From Flavobacterium sp. (lineage in GTDB: Bacteria > Bacteroidota > Bacteroidia > Flavobacteriales > Flavobacteriaceae), in assembly GCA_030151565.1 (NCBI GenBank), contig JASLDM010000067.1, positions 1 through 10,864 of the forward strand: 10,864 nt of DNA. The letters run 5' to 3'. The translations under genes were made by a program, and so were the position numbers. Positions 1-7,886 of this stretch are shown piece after piece. The first letter of the stretch is position 1; each line of letters starts with the position of its first letter. The notes below the pieces were generated by a model that was not told where the DNA came from, ran no database searches, and saw only the letters and a program-made list of their open reading frames with translations.

Positions 1-350
1 GCTTTAACAATATTGTTTTGTCTCTTTAATTCTGCTTTTTGTTGTTTCTCAATTTGTTTTTGCTTTTTTATTGCATTTTTATGAGCTTTCTCTGCAGCTT
101 TTTGTTGTTTTTTTGCATTTTTAGCGGCAGCTTTTTCATTCTTAGCTTTTAGCTTATCTAATTTTTGCTGTTTAGCTAATTCTTTTTGTTGTTCTACAGT
201 ATTAACTGTATTTGTAATTGTCTCTGTTACCGGTGTTACGGCTTCAGTAGCAGTAGTTGCAATTTCAGCAGCAGTAGTTGATACTTCTTGTGCTTTTACT
301 CCCATAGTAACTGCAAATACAGCTGCGGTAATAAATAGTTTTCTTTTCAT
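1..350 (-). CDS. Small secreted lysine/alanine-rich protein, function unknown (C-terminus cut by window edge)
   Basis: Translating the minus strand from the ATG at 348-350 gives 116 complete codons with no stop before the left edge, so the gene continues outside the window. Residues 1-20 look like a Sec signal peptide: basic start MKRK, hydrophobic core, and a probable signal peptidase I site after VKA, before Gln21. Residues 22-52 are rich in Thr, Ala, Val and Glu and look unstructured. From about residue 53 the chain is dominated by Lys, Gln, Ala and Glu (KLDKLKAKNEKAAAKNAKKQ and similar) and should form a long, highly basic helix or coiled coil. I see no enzyme motif and do not recognise the family. 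It starts 31 bp after the rodA stop in the same direction, so it could be read through from the mre operon; no clear promoter is visible in the gap. Export to the periplasm is inferred. The reading frame is certain; the function is not known. Confidence 0.8.
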   Translation of the reverse strand, partial: MKRKLFITAAVFAVTMGVKAQEVSTTAAEIATTATEAVTPVTETITNTVNTVEQQKELAKQQKLDKLKAKNEKAAAKNAKKQQKAAEKAHKNAIKKQKQIEKQQKAELKRQNNIVK

Positions 351-381
351 CTTTTTTTATTTAATCAATTATTTTATTTTT

Positions 382-1635
382 TTACCAGTCATTTATTTTA
401 TTAGAATCTAGGTTTAGAAATATAAACAATAAAACGGTAAATGCCATTAAGCTAGAACCTCCATAAGAGAAAAATGGTAAGGGCACTCCGATTGTTGGAA
501 ATAAACCTATGAGCATTGTAATATTGAATGCAAAGTGAATAAACAAAAAGCTTGCCACACAATATCCATAGACTCTATTAAATGTCTTTTTTTGATTTTC
601 TGCTAAATATATTATTCTAAAAAATAAACAAACAAATAGAATAATGACAATAGTAGCTCCTGCAAAACCCCACTCTTCGCCAACCGTTGTGAATATATAA
701 TCTGTATGTTGTTCAGGTACAAAGCCTCCTTTTGTTTGCGTTCCTTCTAAGAAGCCTGTTCCTGTCCATCCCCCAGAGCCAATTGCGATTTTTGATTGAT
801 TCAAGTTATATCCTTCTTTTTGCAGATTGACATCTTCGCCTATTAATACATTGATACGGTCTTTTTGATGTGGCTCTAATATTTCGTCATATACATAGTC
901 TACAGAGAACACAAAAAGTGACATTACTGCACCTAATATCGCGTATATAATAGGATTTCTATTTATTTTTTTATTGAAATAGAAGTGAATTATTAAAGCA
1001 ATTATTATTGCGCCAATAATAACACCAGGCTCTATAACTAAAGAGCTTGTAAAGAGAACGATTGTTATGAGTATGGTCCATAAGTACCAGCTAGGGAGGC
1101 CTTCTCTATACAACACAAAGATTAATGAGGTAAACAGCATAGCACTTCCCGTATCGTGTTGTAAGATTAATAACGTTGGGATTCCTATTATTGTTAATGC
1201 TATTACTTGGTTTTTAAAATCAGATAAATTGTCTTGAATATCTGAAAGATATTTTGCGAGTAAAAGTGCGGTTGTAGTCTTAACAAATTCAGAGGGTTGT
1301 ATTCCAAATCCTGCAATTTGATACCAGTTGGTTTGACCTTTTACTGATTTTCCGAAAACAAAGAGCCCCAAAATAGAAAGTAAACCAACGATGTAAAATA
1401 TGATTGCATATTTTTCATAAAACTTGGCATCAATAGTAAGGATTAATATTATTAAGGGAATTGTTATTATGATAAAAAGCAATTGTCTACCATATATTTG
1501 ATCCAAATCAAATATTGAAGTAGATTCGAGTGGTAAAGAAGCAGAATAGATGTTAAGCCATCCTGCAACTACCAATAGTATGTATAATAAAATCGAAATC
1601 CAATCGATTTTTTTTTGAATGCTTATTGGTTTCAT
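382..1635 (-). CDS. rodA: Rod shape-determining protein RodA, SEDS peptidoglycan glycosyltransferase
   Basis: RodA polymerises lipid II into glycan strands during cell elongation, paired with the transpeptidase PBP2 in the inner membrane. The 417-residue protein has the FtsW/RodA/SpoVE layout: roughly ten hydrophobic segments (about 12-30, 50-68, 76-94, 145-178, 183-220, 229-247, 323-344, 355-378, 386-408) and a large extracytoplasmic loop at about 250-320. Family signatures visible are QPSEFVK (113-119), LQHDTGSAM (158-166), PEQHTDYIF (307-315), whose Asp312 corresponds to the essential SEDS aspartate, and LPFFSYGGSS (386-395). The loop also contains KDRINVLIG (258-266), common in elongation-type RodA. 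The start is the ATG at 1633-1635, only 1 bp after the mrdA stop, so translation is probably coupled to it. The pairing with mrdA rather than ftsI identifies it as RodA rather than FtsW. It is the last mre gene of the operon. Length is normal and nothing is missing. Confidence 0.97.
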   Translation of the reverse strand: MKPISIQKKIDWISILLYILLVVAGWLNIYSASLPLESTSIFDLDQIYGRQLLFIIITIPLIILILTIDAKFYEKYAIIFYIVGLLSILGLFVFGKSVKGQTNWYQIAGFGIQPSEFVKTTTALLLAKYLSDIQDNLSDFKNQVIALTIIGIPTLLILQHDTGSAMLFTSLIFVLYREGLPSWYLWTILITIVLFTSSLVIEPGVIIGAIIIALIIHFYFNKKINRNPIIYAILGAVMSLFVFSVDYVYDEILEPHQKDRINVLIGEDVNLQKEGYNLNQSKIAIGSGGWTGTGFLEGTQTKGGFVPEQHTDYIFTTVGEEWGFAGATIVIILFVCLFFRIIYLAENQKKTFNRVYGYCVASFLFIHFAFNITMLIGLFPTIGVPLPFFSYGGSSLMAFTVLLFIFLNLDSNKINDW

Positions 1636-1636
1636 A

Positions 1637-3496
1637 TTACTTTTTCTTCTCTGCTAGATTTTGTAGAGTGATTACTTTTTGATATTCATTTTCTAAACTA
1701 CCTTCAAGCATTCGTTTTTCTAAATCAATTCGGGTAATTTCTTTACGTAAATATTTTTCAATCATCAAACTAGTAATTGGCGCAGCCCATCGTGCACCCC
1801 AAACACCATTCTCAATAAAAACTGCAATGGCAATTTTAGGATCATCTTTAGGTGCAAAAGCAACGAATACAGAGTGATCGGCTAATTTATAGCGTTTTCC
1901 GTTTATACGTGTAAAGTTTTCAACTGTACCTGTTTTACCACATATATCTATACCTTGTACTTGTACGGATCTACCTGTTCCAAAATTGTAAACATCGTGT
2001 AATCCTTGAATTACAGGGATAAAGTGTTTCGAATCAATAGTGGTTTGGTTTTTAGTAGTAAACTTCTTGTCGATTTCTTTATGCTCAATTTTTTTAATAA
2101 TATGCGGAGTGTAAAAATATCCTCGATTTGCTACAGTTGCCATCATATTGGCTAATTGTATTGGAGTCATAATGATCTCACCTTGGCCAATAGAGTTTGA
2201 AATAGTTGTAGTACTACGCCATCCTCCATTTGGATACCATCGATTGTAATATTCGGAAGTTGGGATATGTCCTTTTCTTCCCTCCGGTAAATCATAGCCT
2301 AAAAATTGACCTAGTCCAAAGCTTTTCAAATGTTCACTCCAGGCATCCATACCTTGTTTAGGGCTCTTATATTTTTCTATAGTGCGCTTGTATGTTTGTG
2401 CAAAATAAGTATTACAAGAACTGGCAATAGCATTATTAAATGAAATATTTCCTGAGTCGTGACATTTCATGAAAGCGCCACGACCATAATAAAAACCATG
2501 ACTGCATAAAAAATGACTTTGTGGTGTAATTACTCCTTCTTGTAAACCTATTAGTCCTGTTAAGATTTTAAAAGGGGAACCCGGTGAATATTCACCTGAT
2601 AAAACACGATTAAATAACGGTTTTGAAATTGAATCTTGGTAAAGCTTTGTGTAGTTTTTCGAGCGTTCACGACCAACTAATAGAGCAGGGTCATAGCTAG
2701 GTGCTGTAACAAGGCTAAGTATTTCTCCAGTTTTGGGTTCTATTGCAATAATTCCTCCACGTTTGTTCTTCATTAGAAGCTCACCGTATTTTTGCAATTC
2801 TATATCAAGTGTCAGTGTAATGTCCTCGCCCTTGAGAGCTAAAGTGTCATAAAAACCATCTTTAAAAGAACCGATCTCTCTATTAAAGCGATCGCGTTGT
2901 ATGTATTTAACTCCTTTTACTCCTCTTAGAACTTCTTCGTATTCTTGTTCCACGCCTTGAATTCCTATTAAATCACCACTTTTATAGTAAGGGTTTGATT
3001 TAACATTTGCCTCGTTTACTTGACGTATATATCCAAAAATATTAGCTCCTACATCCACTTGATAATCTCGAAGCGATCTTTTTTGAATATAGAAACCATT
3101 AAAATGCCTAATTTTTTCTTGAAATGCTGCATATTCAGCTTTATTCAATTGTGGTAAGAATACTGAAGGAAGTCTTGGGCTATAAATTTTTGCTTTTTCA
3201 AGTTTTTTTTCAAAGTCCTCGAGCGAAACGTCTAATAAATTGCAAAGTGCTATAGTATCAATTCCTACTACTTCTTTAGGGATAACCATAATGTCATAAG
3301 AAGGCTGATTAGCAATTAGTAATTTGCCGTTACGATCGTAAATATAACCACGTTCAGGATACTCATAAACAATTTTAAGAGCATTGTTTTCAGACTTTTT
3401 TATGTAGGTATCATCTATTATTTGAAGATAAAAAAGCCTAGCCAATATAGCAATCGTAATAGTTATGATTACAATAGGTAGGAGTGCTTTTCTCAT
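1637..3496 (-). CDS. mrdA: Penicillin-binding protein 2, elongation-specific transpeptidase (class B PBP)
   Basis: PBP2 cross-links peptidoglycan made by RodA and is the target of mecillinam-type beta-lactams in other species. The 619-residue protein has one N-terminal membrane anchor (about 4-25), a pedestal/dimerisation domain beginning with ERGYIYDRNGK (48-58) and reaching to about 230, and a C-terminal transpeptidase domain. All three active-site motifs are present: SPFK (Ser307, the acylated serine, and Lys310), SCN (360-362) and KTGT (521-524). The loop between the first two contains Cys331, Cys345 and His346, and the SCN motif supplies Cys361; by position these resemble the zinc site described in gammaproteobacterial PBP2 (see findings). 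The ATG at 3494-3496 overlaps the mreD stop in an ATGA junction, indicating translational coupling, and rodA follows after 1 bp. The C-terminal tail after about 585 is charged and probably helical. Length and motifs are complete, so it should be functional. Confidence 0.97.
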   Translation of the reverse strand: MRKALLPIVIITITIAILARLFYLQIIDDTYIKKSENNALKIVYEYPERGYIYDRNGKLLIANQPSYDIMVIPKEVVGIDTIALCNLLDVSLEDFEKKLEKAKIYSPRLPSVFLPQLNKAEYAAFQEKIRHFNGFYIQKRSLRDYQVDVGANIFGYIRQVNEANVKSNPYYKSGDLIGIQGVEQEYEEVLRGVKGVKYIQRDRFNREIGSFKDGFYDTLALKGEDITLTLDIELQKYGELLMKNKRGGIIAIEPKTGEILSLVTAPSYDPALLVGRERSKNYTKLYQDSISKPLFNRVLSGEYSPGSPFKILTGLIGLQEGVITPQSHFLCSHGFYYGRGAFMKCHDSGNISFNNAIASSCNTYFAQTYKRTIEKYKSPKQGMDAWSEHLKSFGLGQFLGYDLPEGRKGHIPTSEYYNRWYPNGGWRSTTTISNSIGQGEIIMTPIQLANMMATVANRGYFYTPHIIKKIEHKEIDKKFTTKNQTTIDSKHFIPVIQGLHDVYNFGTGRSVQVQGIDICGKTGTVENFTRINGKRYKLADHSVFVAFAPKDDPKIAIAVFIENGVWGARWAAPITSLMIEKYLRKEITRIDLEKRMLEGSLENEYQKVITLQNLAEKKK

Positions 3497-4020
3497 TTCT
3501 TAGATGGTTTTTTTATAAGGTAAATAATTATAATACTTACAATTAATGTAAAAATTGTAGTTAGCAAAGTTCGTAAAAGAATTTGCCAAATAAAGTTAAA
3601 TCTAAGTATTTCTAGAGTGAAAAGTACGCAATGATGAATAATTACTCCTAAGCCTAGATAGGTGAGTACTTCTAATCCTTTAAATACGTCCTTAGTCGTT
3701 TTTTCCATAATATTTAAATTATGGTATTGGTAACTAACACCAAAAGAAAATTTAAGTAGATAAGGTCTAGACAAGGCTAGCATTAAAGATGCTGCGGCGT
3801 GTGTGCCTCCAGAATATTCAAACATGTCTATTGTTAGCCCTAAGAAAAAGCTGCTTAAATAGAGTGCAGGCTTACTGCCAGTACTTGGATAGAGTAGAAT
3901 GAATAGTATGTAAGGGAATGGATTTATAAAACCAAATAAATCAATATTATTGAATACTAAGATTTGTGCTGCTAATAAAAAAATGAAGCGGATGATGTTG
4001 GAAATGACTAAATTATTCAT
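3493..4020 (-). CDS. mreD: Rod shape-determining membrane protein MreD
   Basis: MreD is a small polytopic inner-membrane protein of the elongasome that helps link MreC, PBP2 and RodA; its exact biochemical role is unsettled. The 175-residue product is almost entirely hydrophobic, with predicted membrane segments at about 8-24, 31-46, 52-67, 74-88, 117-136 and 147-168 and a basic C-terminus (KKPSKK). GLTIDMFEYSGGTHAAA (61-77) matches the usual MreD pattern of Gly and Asp at the end of a membrane helix followed by a Gly/Ala-rich stretch. MreD is poorly conserved, so the call rests on topology, length and position between mreC and mrdA. Its ATG (4018-4020) lies inside the end of mreC (8-bp overlap) and its TGA overlaps the mrdA ATG, so it is translated as part of the operon. 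A polar stretch at about 97-113 (YQYHNLNIMEKTTKDVF) forms a cytoplasmic or periplasmic loop. Confidence 0.93.
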   Translation of the reverse strand: MNNLVISNIIRFIFLLAAQILVFNNIDLFGFINPFPYILFILLYPSTGSKPALYLSSFFLGLTIDMFEYSGGTHAAASLMLALSRPYLLKFSFGVSYQYHNLNIMEKTTKDVFKGLEVLTYLGLGVIIHHCVLFTLEILRFNFIWQILLRTLLTTIFTLIVSIIIIYLIKKPSKK

Positions 4021-4843
4021 TGGCAGTTCTTTCTTCGAGTTCTTCTATTTCTTGTATGTCCTTATTTTTAATCACATATACATAACCTAAGTTAGTCATA
4101 TCGTTAAATAAGCGCACATTGATGGTGTAGTAGTTTGATTTTTGATCTGTAAAGACTTTGTCTATCACACCTATACCTATGTTTTCTGGGAAAATTTTAG
4201 AATTACCCCCAGTAACAATTGTGTCTCCTTGGTATATTTCTGCTAATCTAGGGATGTCTGTCAATTGTACATATCCAGTGTTTCTACCATCCCATTGTAA
4301 AGTTCCAAAGTGGTTAGCTCCCTTTATTTTAGCATTAATCTTTGAATTGGTGTTCAAAATACTTTGTACGGTTGCGTATCCGTTTGAAGCTTGTTCAATA
4401 ATACCTAATACGCCTTTGCTATTTATAACCCCCATGTCAGATTCGATACCTATCTTTTTACCACCTTTAATCGTAAGATAATTTTCTTTTAGTTTAAAAG
4501 AATTTCGAATTACTTTGGCTGTAATTACTTCAAACTCTTCTGTAGGTAACGGTCGAGTCTTTAGCATATATAGAGTGTCATTAGGATCTTCAACATTGAA
4601 AAGAACGCGCTTTAAAGTAGCATTTTCGTTTGCTAAAGCTATATTCTCTTCTTTTAGATGAACATATTCCTTGACATTATTGATCTTTTCGTACACGGAG
4701 CCTGTAACTCCATTGGCAGAGCTAACAAAGCTACTCTTGTGGTAAGAGTGCGTTTGAATGATCAAGGCGAATGATATTACTAAAAGCAGCAAAAACAGTA
4801 GCTTCGTACTGTTTTTTATAAAGAAATTTATTATTTGCTGCAT
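4013..4843 (-). CDS. mreC: Rod shape-determining protein MreC
   Basis: MreC is a bitopic periplasmic scaffold that activates PBP2-RodA and connects them to MreB inside the cell. The 276-residue protein has a short cytoplasmic N-terminus, one membrane helix (about 13-31), a coiled-coil stretch (about 51-82, with NVKEYVHLKEENIALANENA marking the heptads) and a periplasmic beta domain (about 100-260). Within that domain LTIKGGKKIGIESDMGVI (123-140) and GVLGIIE (144-150) match the characteristic MreC pattern, and the later GDTIVTGG (206-213) and FPENIGIGVI (218-227) match its second beta barrel. The tail (261-276) is acidic (EIEELEERTANE). The ATG at 4841-4843 is 9 bp downstream of the mreB stop and the gene overlaps mreD by 8 bp, consistent with one polycistronic message. 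Length is typical; no defect is seen. Confidence 0.96.
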   Translation of the reverse strand: MQQIINFFIKNSTKLLFLLLLVISFALIIQTHSYHKSSFVSSANGVTGSVYEKINNVKEYVHLKEENIALANENATLKRVLFNVEDPNDTLYMLKTRPLPTEEFEVITAKVIRNSFKLKENYLTIKGGKKIGIESDMGVINSKGVLGIIEQASNGYATVQSILNTNSKINAKIKGANHFGTLQWDGRNTGYVQLTDIPRLAEIYQGDTIVTGGNSKIFPENIGIGVIDKVFTDQKSNYYTINVRLFNDMTNLGYVYVIKNKDIQEIEELEERTANE

Positions 4844-4852
4844 GTTTTTGTA

Positions 4853-5881
4853 TTATTTTATAAGAACACTTTTGTATTTTTCAATGTTTTTAATAGCTAG
4901 ACCTGTACCACGTACAACAGCTCTTAAAGGATCTTCTGCAATATATACAGGTAAATCTGTTTTTTGAGAGATACGCTTGTCTAAGCCTCGTAACATTGAA
5001 CCTCCACCTGCTAAGTAGATTCCGGTGTTATAAATATCTGCTGCTAATTCTGGTGGTGTTTGAGATAATGTTTCCATCACTGCATCTTCGATGCGTTGAA
5101 TAGATTTATCTAGTGCTTTAGCAATTTCACGGTATGAAACTGTAACTTGTTTTGGTTTTCCAGTAAGCAAATCTCTACCTTGGACCATTAAATCATCTGG
5201 TGCTGCTTCTAAATCTTCAGTAGCTGCTCCAATTTGAATTTTAATTTTTTCTGCAGTACTTTCTCCAACAAAAAGGTTGTGTTGTGTACGCATATAGTAG
5301 ATAATATCGTTTGTGAATACATCTCCAGCAATTTTTACCGATTTGTCACATACAATACCTCCAAGGGCAATTACTGCAATCTCAGTAGTTCCTCCTCCTA
5401 TATCTACAATCATGTTACCTTTTGGCTGCATAATATCTACACCAATACCAATTGCTGCAGACATAGGTTCCATTATAAGGTAAACCTCTTTACCATTTAC
5501 ACGTTCACAAGATTCTTTTACAGCACGCATTTCTACTTCGGTGATTCCAGAAGGAATACAAACTACCATACGTAAAGCAGGTGTGAACATTTTTTTCTTA
5601 AGTGACGGAATGCTCTTGATAAAGAGGCTTATCATTTTTTCTGAAGCATCAAAATCAGCAATTACTCCGTCTTTTAATGGGCGGATAGTTTTGATATTTC
5701 CGTGCGTTTTTCCCTGCATTAAGCTAGCTTCTTTTCCTACAGCGATAATCTTACCGGTAGTCCTGTCGCGAGCAACAATTGAGGGGTTATCTACCACAAC
5801 TTTACCGTCGTGGATGATTAGGGTGTTCGCTGTTCCAAGGTCAATTGCGATGTCCTCGGTCATGAAATCAAAAAATCCCAT
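4853..5881 (-). CDS. mreB: Actin-like rod shape-determining protein MreB
   Basis: MreB forms ATP-dependent antiparallel filaments on the inner face of the membrane and guides lateral wall synthesis. The 342-residue protein has all actin-fold nucleotide motifs: phosphate 1 DLGTANT (14-20), phosphate 2 VDIGGGTTE (159-167), the connecting segment EPMSAAIGIG (138-147) and the adenosine motif YLAGGGSML (289-297). The N-terminus MGFFDFMTEDIAIDLG fits MreB from Bacteroidota and has a short hydrophobic start that could help membrane binding. It is the first gene of the mreB-mreC-mreD-mrdA-rodA block and the closest one to purH, with 51 bp between them that contain a candidate promoter. Conservation is very high throughout and there is only one mreB copy in view. 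DnaK and FtsA share the fold but are excluded by length and by these motifs. Confidence 0.98.
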   Translation of the reverse strand: MGFFDFMTEDIAIDLGTANTLIIHDGKVVVDNPSIVARDRTTGKIIAVGKEASLMQGKTHGNIKTIRPLKDGVIADFDASEKMISLFIKSIPSLKKKMFTPALRMVVCIPSGITEVEMRAVKESCERVNGKEVYLIMEPMSAAIGIGVDIMQPKGNMIVDIGGGTTEIAVIALGGIVCDKSVKIAGDVFTNDIIYYMRTQHNLFVGESTAEKIKIQIGAATEDLEAAPDDLMVQGRDLLTGKPKQVTVSYREIAKALDKSIQRIEDAVMETLSQTPPELAADIYNTGIYLAGGGSMLRGLDKRISQKTDLPVYIAEDPLRAVVRGTGLAIKNIEKYKSVLIK

Positions 5882-5918
5882 ATAATTAAAAGGCTTTAGA
5901 GTTTATATTTTGAGCTTA

Positions 5919-5926
5919 CAAAAATA
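5919..5926 (-). promoter_or_regulatory. Candidate -7 element of an mreB promoter
   Basis: On the minus strand this is TATTTTTG, a full match to the Bacteroidota -7 consensus TAnnTTTG, 37 bp before the mreB start and just after the purH stop. No TTG stands at the usual 17-23 nt upstream; the best is a TTT at about 17 nt, so the -33 half is weak. The region is very AT-rich and the match could be chance. If real, mreB can be transcribed independently of purH. Confidence 0.35.
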
Positions 5927-5932
5927 ATAAAA

Positions 5933-7459
5933 TTAATGTTTAAAATGACGTGTTCCAGTAAATACCATTGCAATATTATTTTCATTGCAATAATCAATAC
6001 TCAACGTGTCTTTAATTGAACCACCTGGCTGAATAACAGCAGTGATTCCAGCGTTACCTGCAATTTCAACACAATCTGGGAAAGGGAAGAAGGCATCACT
6101 AGCCATAACTGCTCCTTTTAAATCAAAATTAAAGGCATTTGCTTTTTCAATTGCTTGACGCAAGGCATCTACTCTCGAAGTTTGACCAGTTCCTGAAGCA
6201 CAAAGTGTTCTGTTTTTTGTTAAAACAATTGTGTTTGACTTTGTGTGTTTACATATTTTTGATGCAAACAATAAATCGTCAACTTCAGTTGCTGATGGAG
6301 TTAATTGAGTAACGTTAGTTAGGTGTTCTTTATTGTCTGTAATATTATCTTTATCTTGTACTAAGATACCATTTAAACACGTACGAACTTGTTTTTTAGG
6401 TAGTTCAATGTCGTTTAGAACTAAAATAATTCTATTTTTCTTTTCTTGTAAAATTTCAATTGCTCCTTCTGCGTAAGATGGTGCAATAACTACTTCGCAG
6501 AATAGTTTGTTGATTTCTTCAGCAGTAGCCAAATCAATAGTTCCATTTGCAATTAAAACACCTCCAAAAGCAGATGTAGGATCTCCTGCTAATGCTGCCA
6601 AATAAGCCTCTTTCATTGTGCTTTTTTGTGCAACTCCACATGCGTTATTATGTTTAAGGATGGCAAATGTAGGTGCTTCACCTTTAAATTCATTCATTAG
6701 ATTTACCGCAGCATCTACATCTAGTAGGTTGTTGTACGATAATTCTTTTCCGTGTAATTTTTCAAATAAATCATCGAAATTTCCAAAGAAGTGTCCTTTT
6801 TGATGTGGATTTTCACCATAACGTAATTCTTCTCCTTGATCGTAACTAATTTTTAAAGTGGTATCTTCTGTATTGAAATAATTGAAGATAGCGCTGTCAT
6901 AATGTGAAGAAACGTGGAATGCTTTAGTCGCTAACAAGCGTCTTTCTGACAAAGTTGTTCCTCCTTGATTATTTTGGAGCATTTGTAAAAATACATCGTA
7001 TTCATTTACAGAAGCAACGATTACTGTATCTTTAAAGTTTTTAGCAGCAGCACGAATTAAAGAAATTCCTCCAATATCAATTTTTTCAATGATATCAGCT
7101 TCGCTAGCACCAGATGCAACCGTTTTCTCAAATGGGTATAAGTCTACGATTACTAAGTCGATTTGTGGGATTTCAAATTCTTTCATTTGTTCAACATCAC
7201 CAGCGTGATCTTGACGATTTAAGATTCCACCAAATACTTTTGGATGTAATGTTTTTACACGTCCACCTAAAATTGATGGATATGAAGTTACCTCTTCTAC
7301 AGGTACTACAGGAATTCCTAGATCTTTAATGAATGTTTCTGTTCCACCAGTTGAATAGATGGTTACCTTGTTTTTGTGTAGTTCTTTAACAATTGGCTCT
7401 AATCCGTTTTTGTCAAAAACTGAAATCAAGGCCGATTGGATTTGTTTAGTTGTGTTCAT
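5933..7459 (-). CDS. purH: Bifunctional AICAR formyltransferase / IMP cyclohydrolase PurH
   Basis: PurH catalyses the last two steps of de novo IMP synthesis in the cytoplasm: formylation of AICAR by 10-formyl-THF, then ring closure of FAICAR. The 508-residue protein has the N-terminal MGS-like cyclohydrolase domain (about 5-150; STGGT 36-40, then SYPSILGGRVKTLHPKVFGG at 59-78, and DLYPFEKTV 106-114) and the C-terminal formyltransferase domain (about 200-508; YGENPHQ 214-220, KHNNACGVA 269-277 with the catalytic Lys269-His270 pair, ASDAFFPF 453-460, IQPGGSIKD 476-484 and TGTRHFKH at the C-terminus). It is about 20 residues shorter than the E. coli enzyme but no motif is missing. The start ATG (7457-7459) lies about 20 bp downstream of a good promoter. 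It lies immediately upstream of mreB in the same direction, so readthrough into the mre operon is possible; I see no terminator hairpin in the 51-bp gap. Confidence 0.98.
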   Translation of the reverse strand: MNTTKQIQSALISVFDKNGLEPIVKELHKNKVTIYSTGGTETFIKDLGIPVVPVEEVTSYPSILGGRVKTLHPKVFGGILNRQDHAGDVEQMKEFEIPQIDLVIVDLYPFEKTVASGASEADIIEKIDIGGISLIRAAAKNFKDTVIVASVNEYDVFLQMLQNNQGGTTLSERRLLATKAFHVSSHYDSAIFNYFNTEDTTLKISYDQGEELRYGENPHQKGHFFGNFDDLFEKLHGKELSYNNLLDVDAAVNLMNEFKGEAPTFAILKHNNACGVAQKSTMKEAYLAALAGDPTSAFGGVLIANGTIDLATAEEINKLFCEVVIAPSYAEGAIEILQEKKNRIILVLNDIELPKKQVRTCLNGILVQDKDNITDNKEHLTNVTQLTPSATEVDDLLFASKICKHTKSNTIVLTKNRTLCASGTGQTSRVDALRQAIEKANAFNFDLKGAVMASDAFFPFPDCVEIAGNAGITAVIQPGGSIKDTLSIDYCNENNIAMVFTGTRHFKH

Positions 7460-7481
7460 GTTGTGTTTTTCGTTTAATCTA

Positions 7482-7511
7482 CAAAAATAGTTATTGTGGC
7501 GGTATTTCTAA
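7482..7511 (-). promoter_or_regulatory. Probable purH promoter (Bacteroidota type)
   Basis: The minus strand reads TATTTTTG at 7482-7489, a full match to the -7 consensus TAnnTTTG. Nineteen nt upstream is TTA (7509-7511), two of three bases of the -33 TTG. Transcription would begin around 7475 and leave a leader of under 20 nt before the purH ATG, too short for a riboswitch. The same TATTTTTG octamer stands in front of mreB. Confidence 0.55.
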
Positions 7512-7642
7512 AGTTTAATGAAGAAGTTTTTTCTTTTTTGTTGATATGAAAAACTTTGATTGGTCTAATTGTTGTTGAGAAATATAATTTTTAAATATAA
7601 GGGGTTGATATTTAGTGTTTATAGTGTGCGTCTGGCTGCTAG

Positions 7643-7671
7643 TTGTTTTGTTTTTTTACCTTTTAAGTTTG
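7643..7671 (+). promoter_or_regulatory. Rightward promoter upstream of the ABC permease (distal)
   Basis: TTG at 7643-7645, an 18-nt spacer and TAAGTTTG at 7664-7671 match both boxes of the Bacteroidota housekeeping promoter exactly. Transcription would start near 7677 and give an untranslated leader of about 210 nt before the permease ATG, unusually long. The match is good, but the region is T-rich and a chance match cannot be excluded. Confidence 0.5.
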
Positions 7672-7726
7672 TATTCCTCATCTGTTTTTATCTTTTTTCT
7701 TGATGTCTTTTTTAGCGAATCGCGAG

Positions 7727-7755
7727 CTGTAACTATTTTAAAATTATTAAGTTTG
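7727..7755 (+). promoter_or_regulatory. Rightward promoter upstream of the ABC permease (proximal)
   Basis: TAAGTTTG at 7748-7755 repeats the same -7 octamer as the site 84 bp upstream. CTG at 7727-7729, 18 nt before it, gives two of three bases of the -33 box. The start would be near 7761, leaving a leader of about 130 nt. It is weaker in the -33 box than the distal site. Confidence 0.4.
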
Positions 7756-7880
7756 TTTTAAGACTTCTTTTATTACTCCTATTTGGGAAGGATGACTTAC
7801 ATTCTGTAGTTATCCATATTGAAAACTGTGTAACGAATAGGGGAGATGTACAACTAATAGATTAAGTTGAAGTTGAAAAA

Positions 7881-7886
7881 AAAGGA
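7881..7886 (+). promoter_or_regulatory. Shine-Dalgarno-like site that decides the permease start
   Basis: AAAGGA ends 4 bp before the ATG at 7891 and 7 bp before a second ATG at 7894. This supports an ATG start here over the in-frame TTG at 7867, which has no purine-rich site in front of it. Such sites are uncommon in Bacteroidota, so it is supporting evidence only. Confidence 0.5.

Noticed and set aside
4158..4481. Plus-strand open frame of about 107 codons inside mreC
   Set aside because: It lies antisense to a well-supported conserved gene and its translation has no recognisable features; the same holds for the other antisense frames within mreB, purH and accD.
5887..5898. TAAAAGGCTTTA between purH and mreB as a terminator stem
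   Set aside because: The inverted repeat is imperfect and too short, and no T-run follows.
7546..7578. Ten-codon frame MKNFDWSNCC in the purH-permease gap as a leader peptide
   Set aside because: It has no ribosome-binding site, lies upstream of the candidate rightward promoters, and no attenuator hairpin follows.
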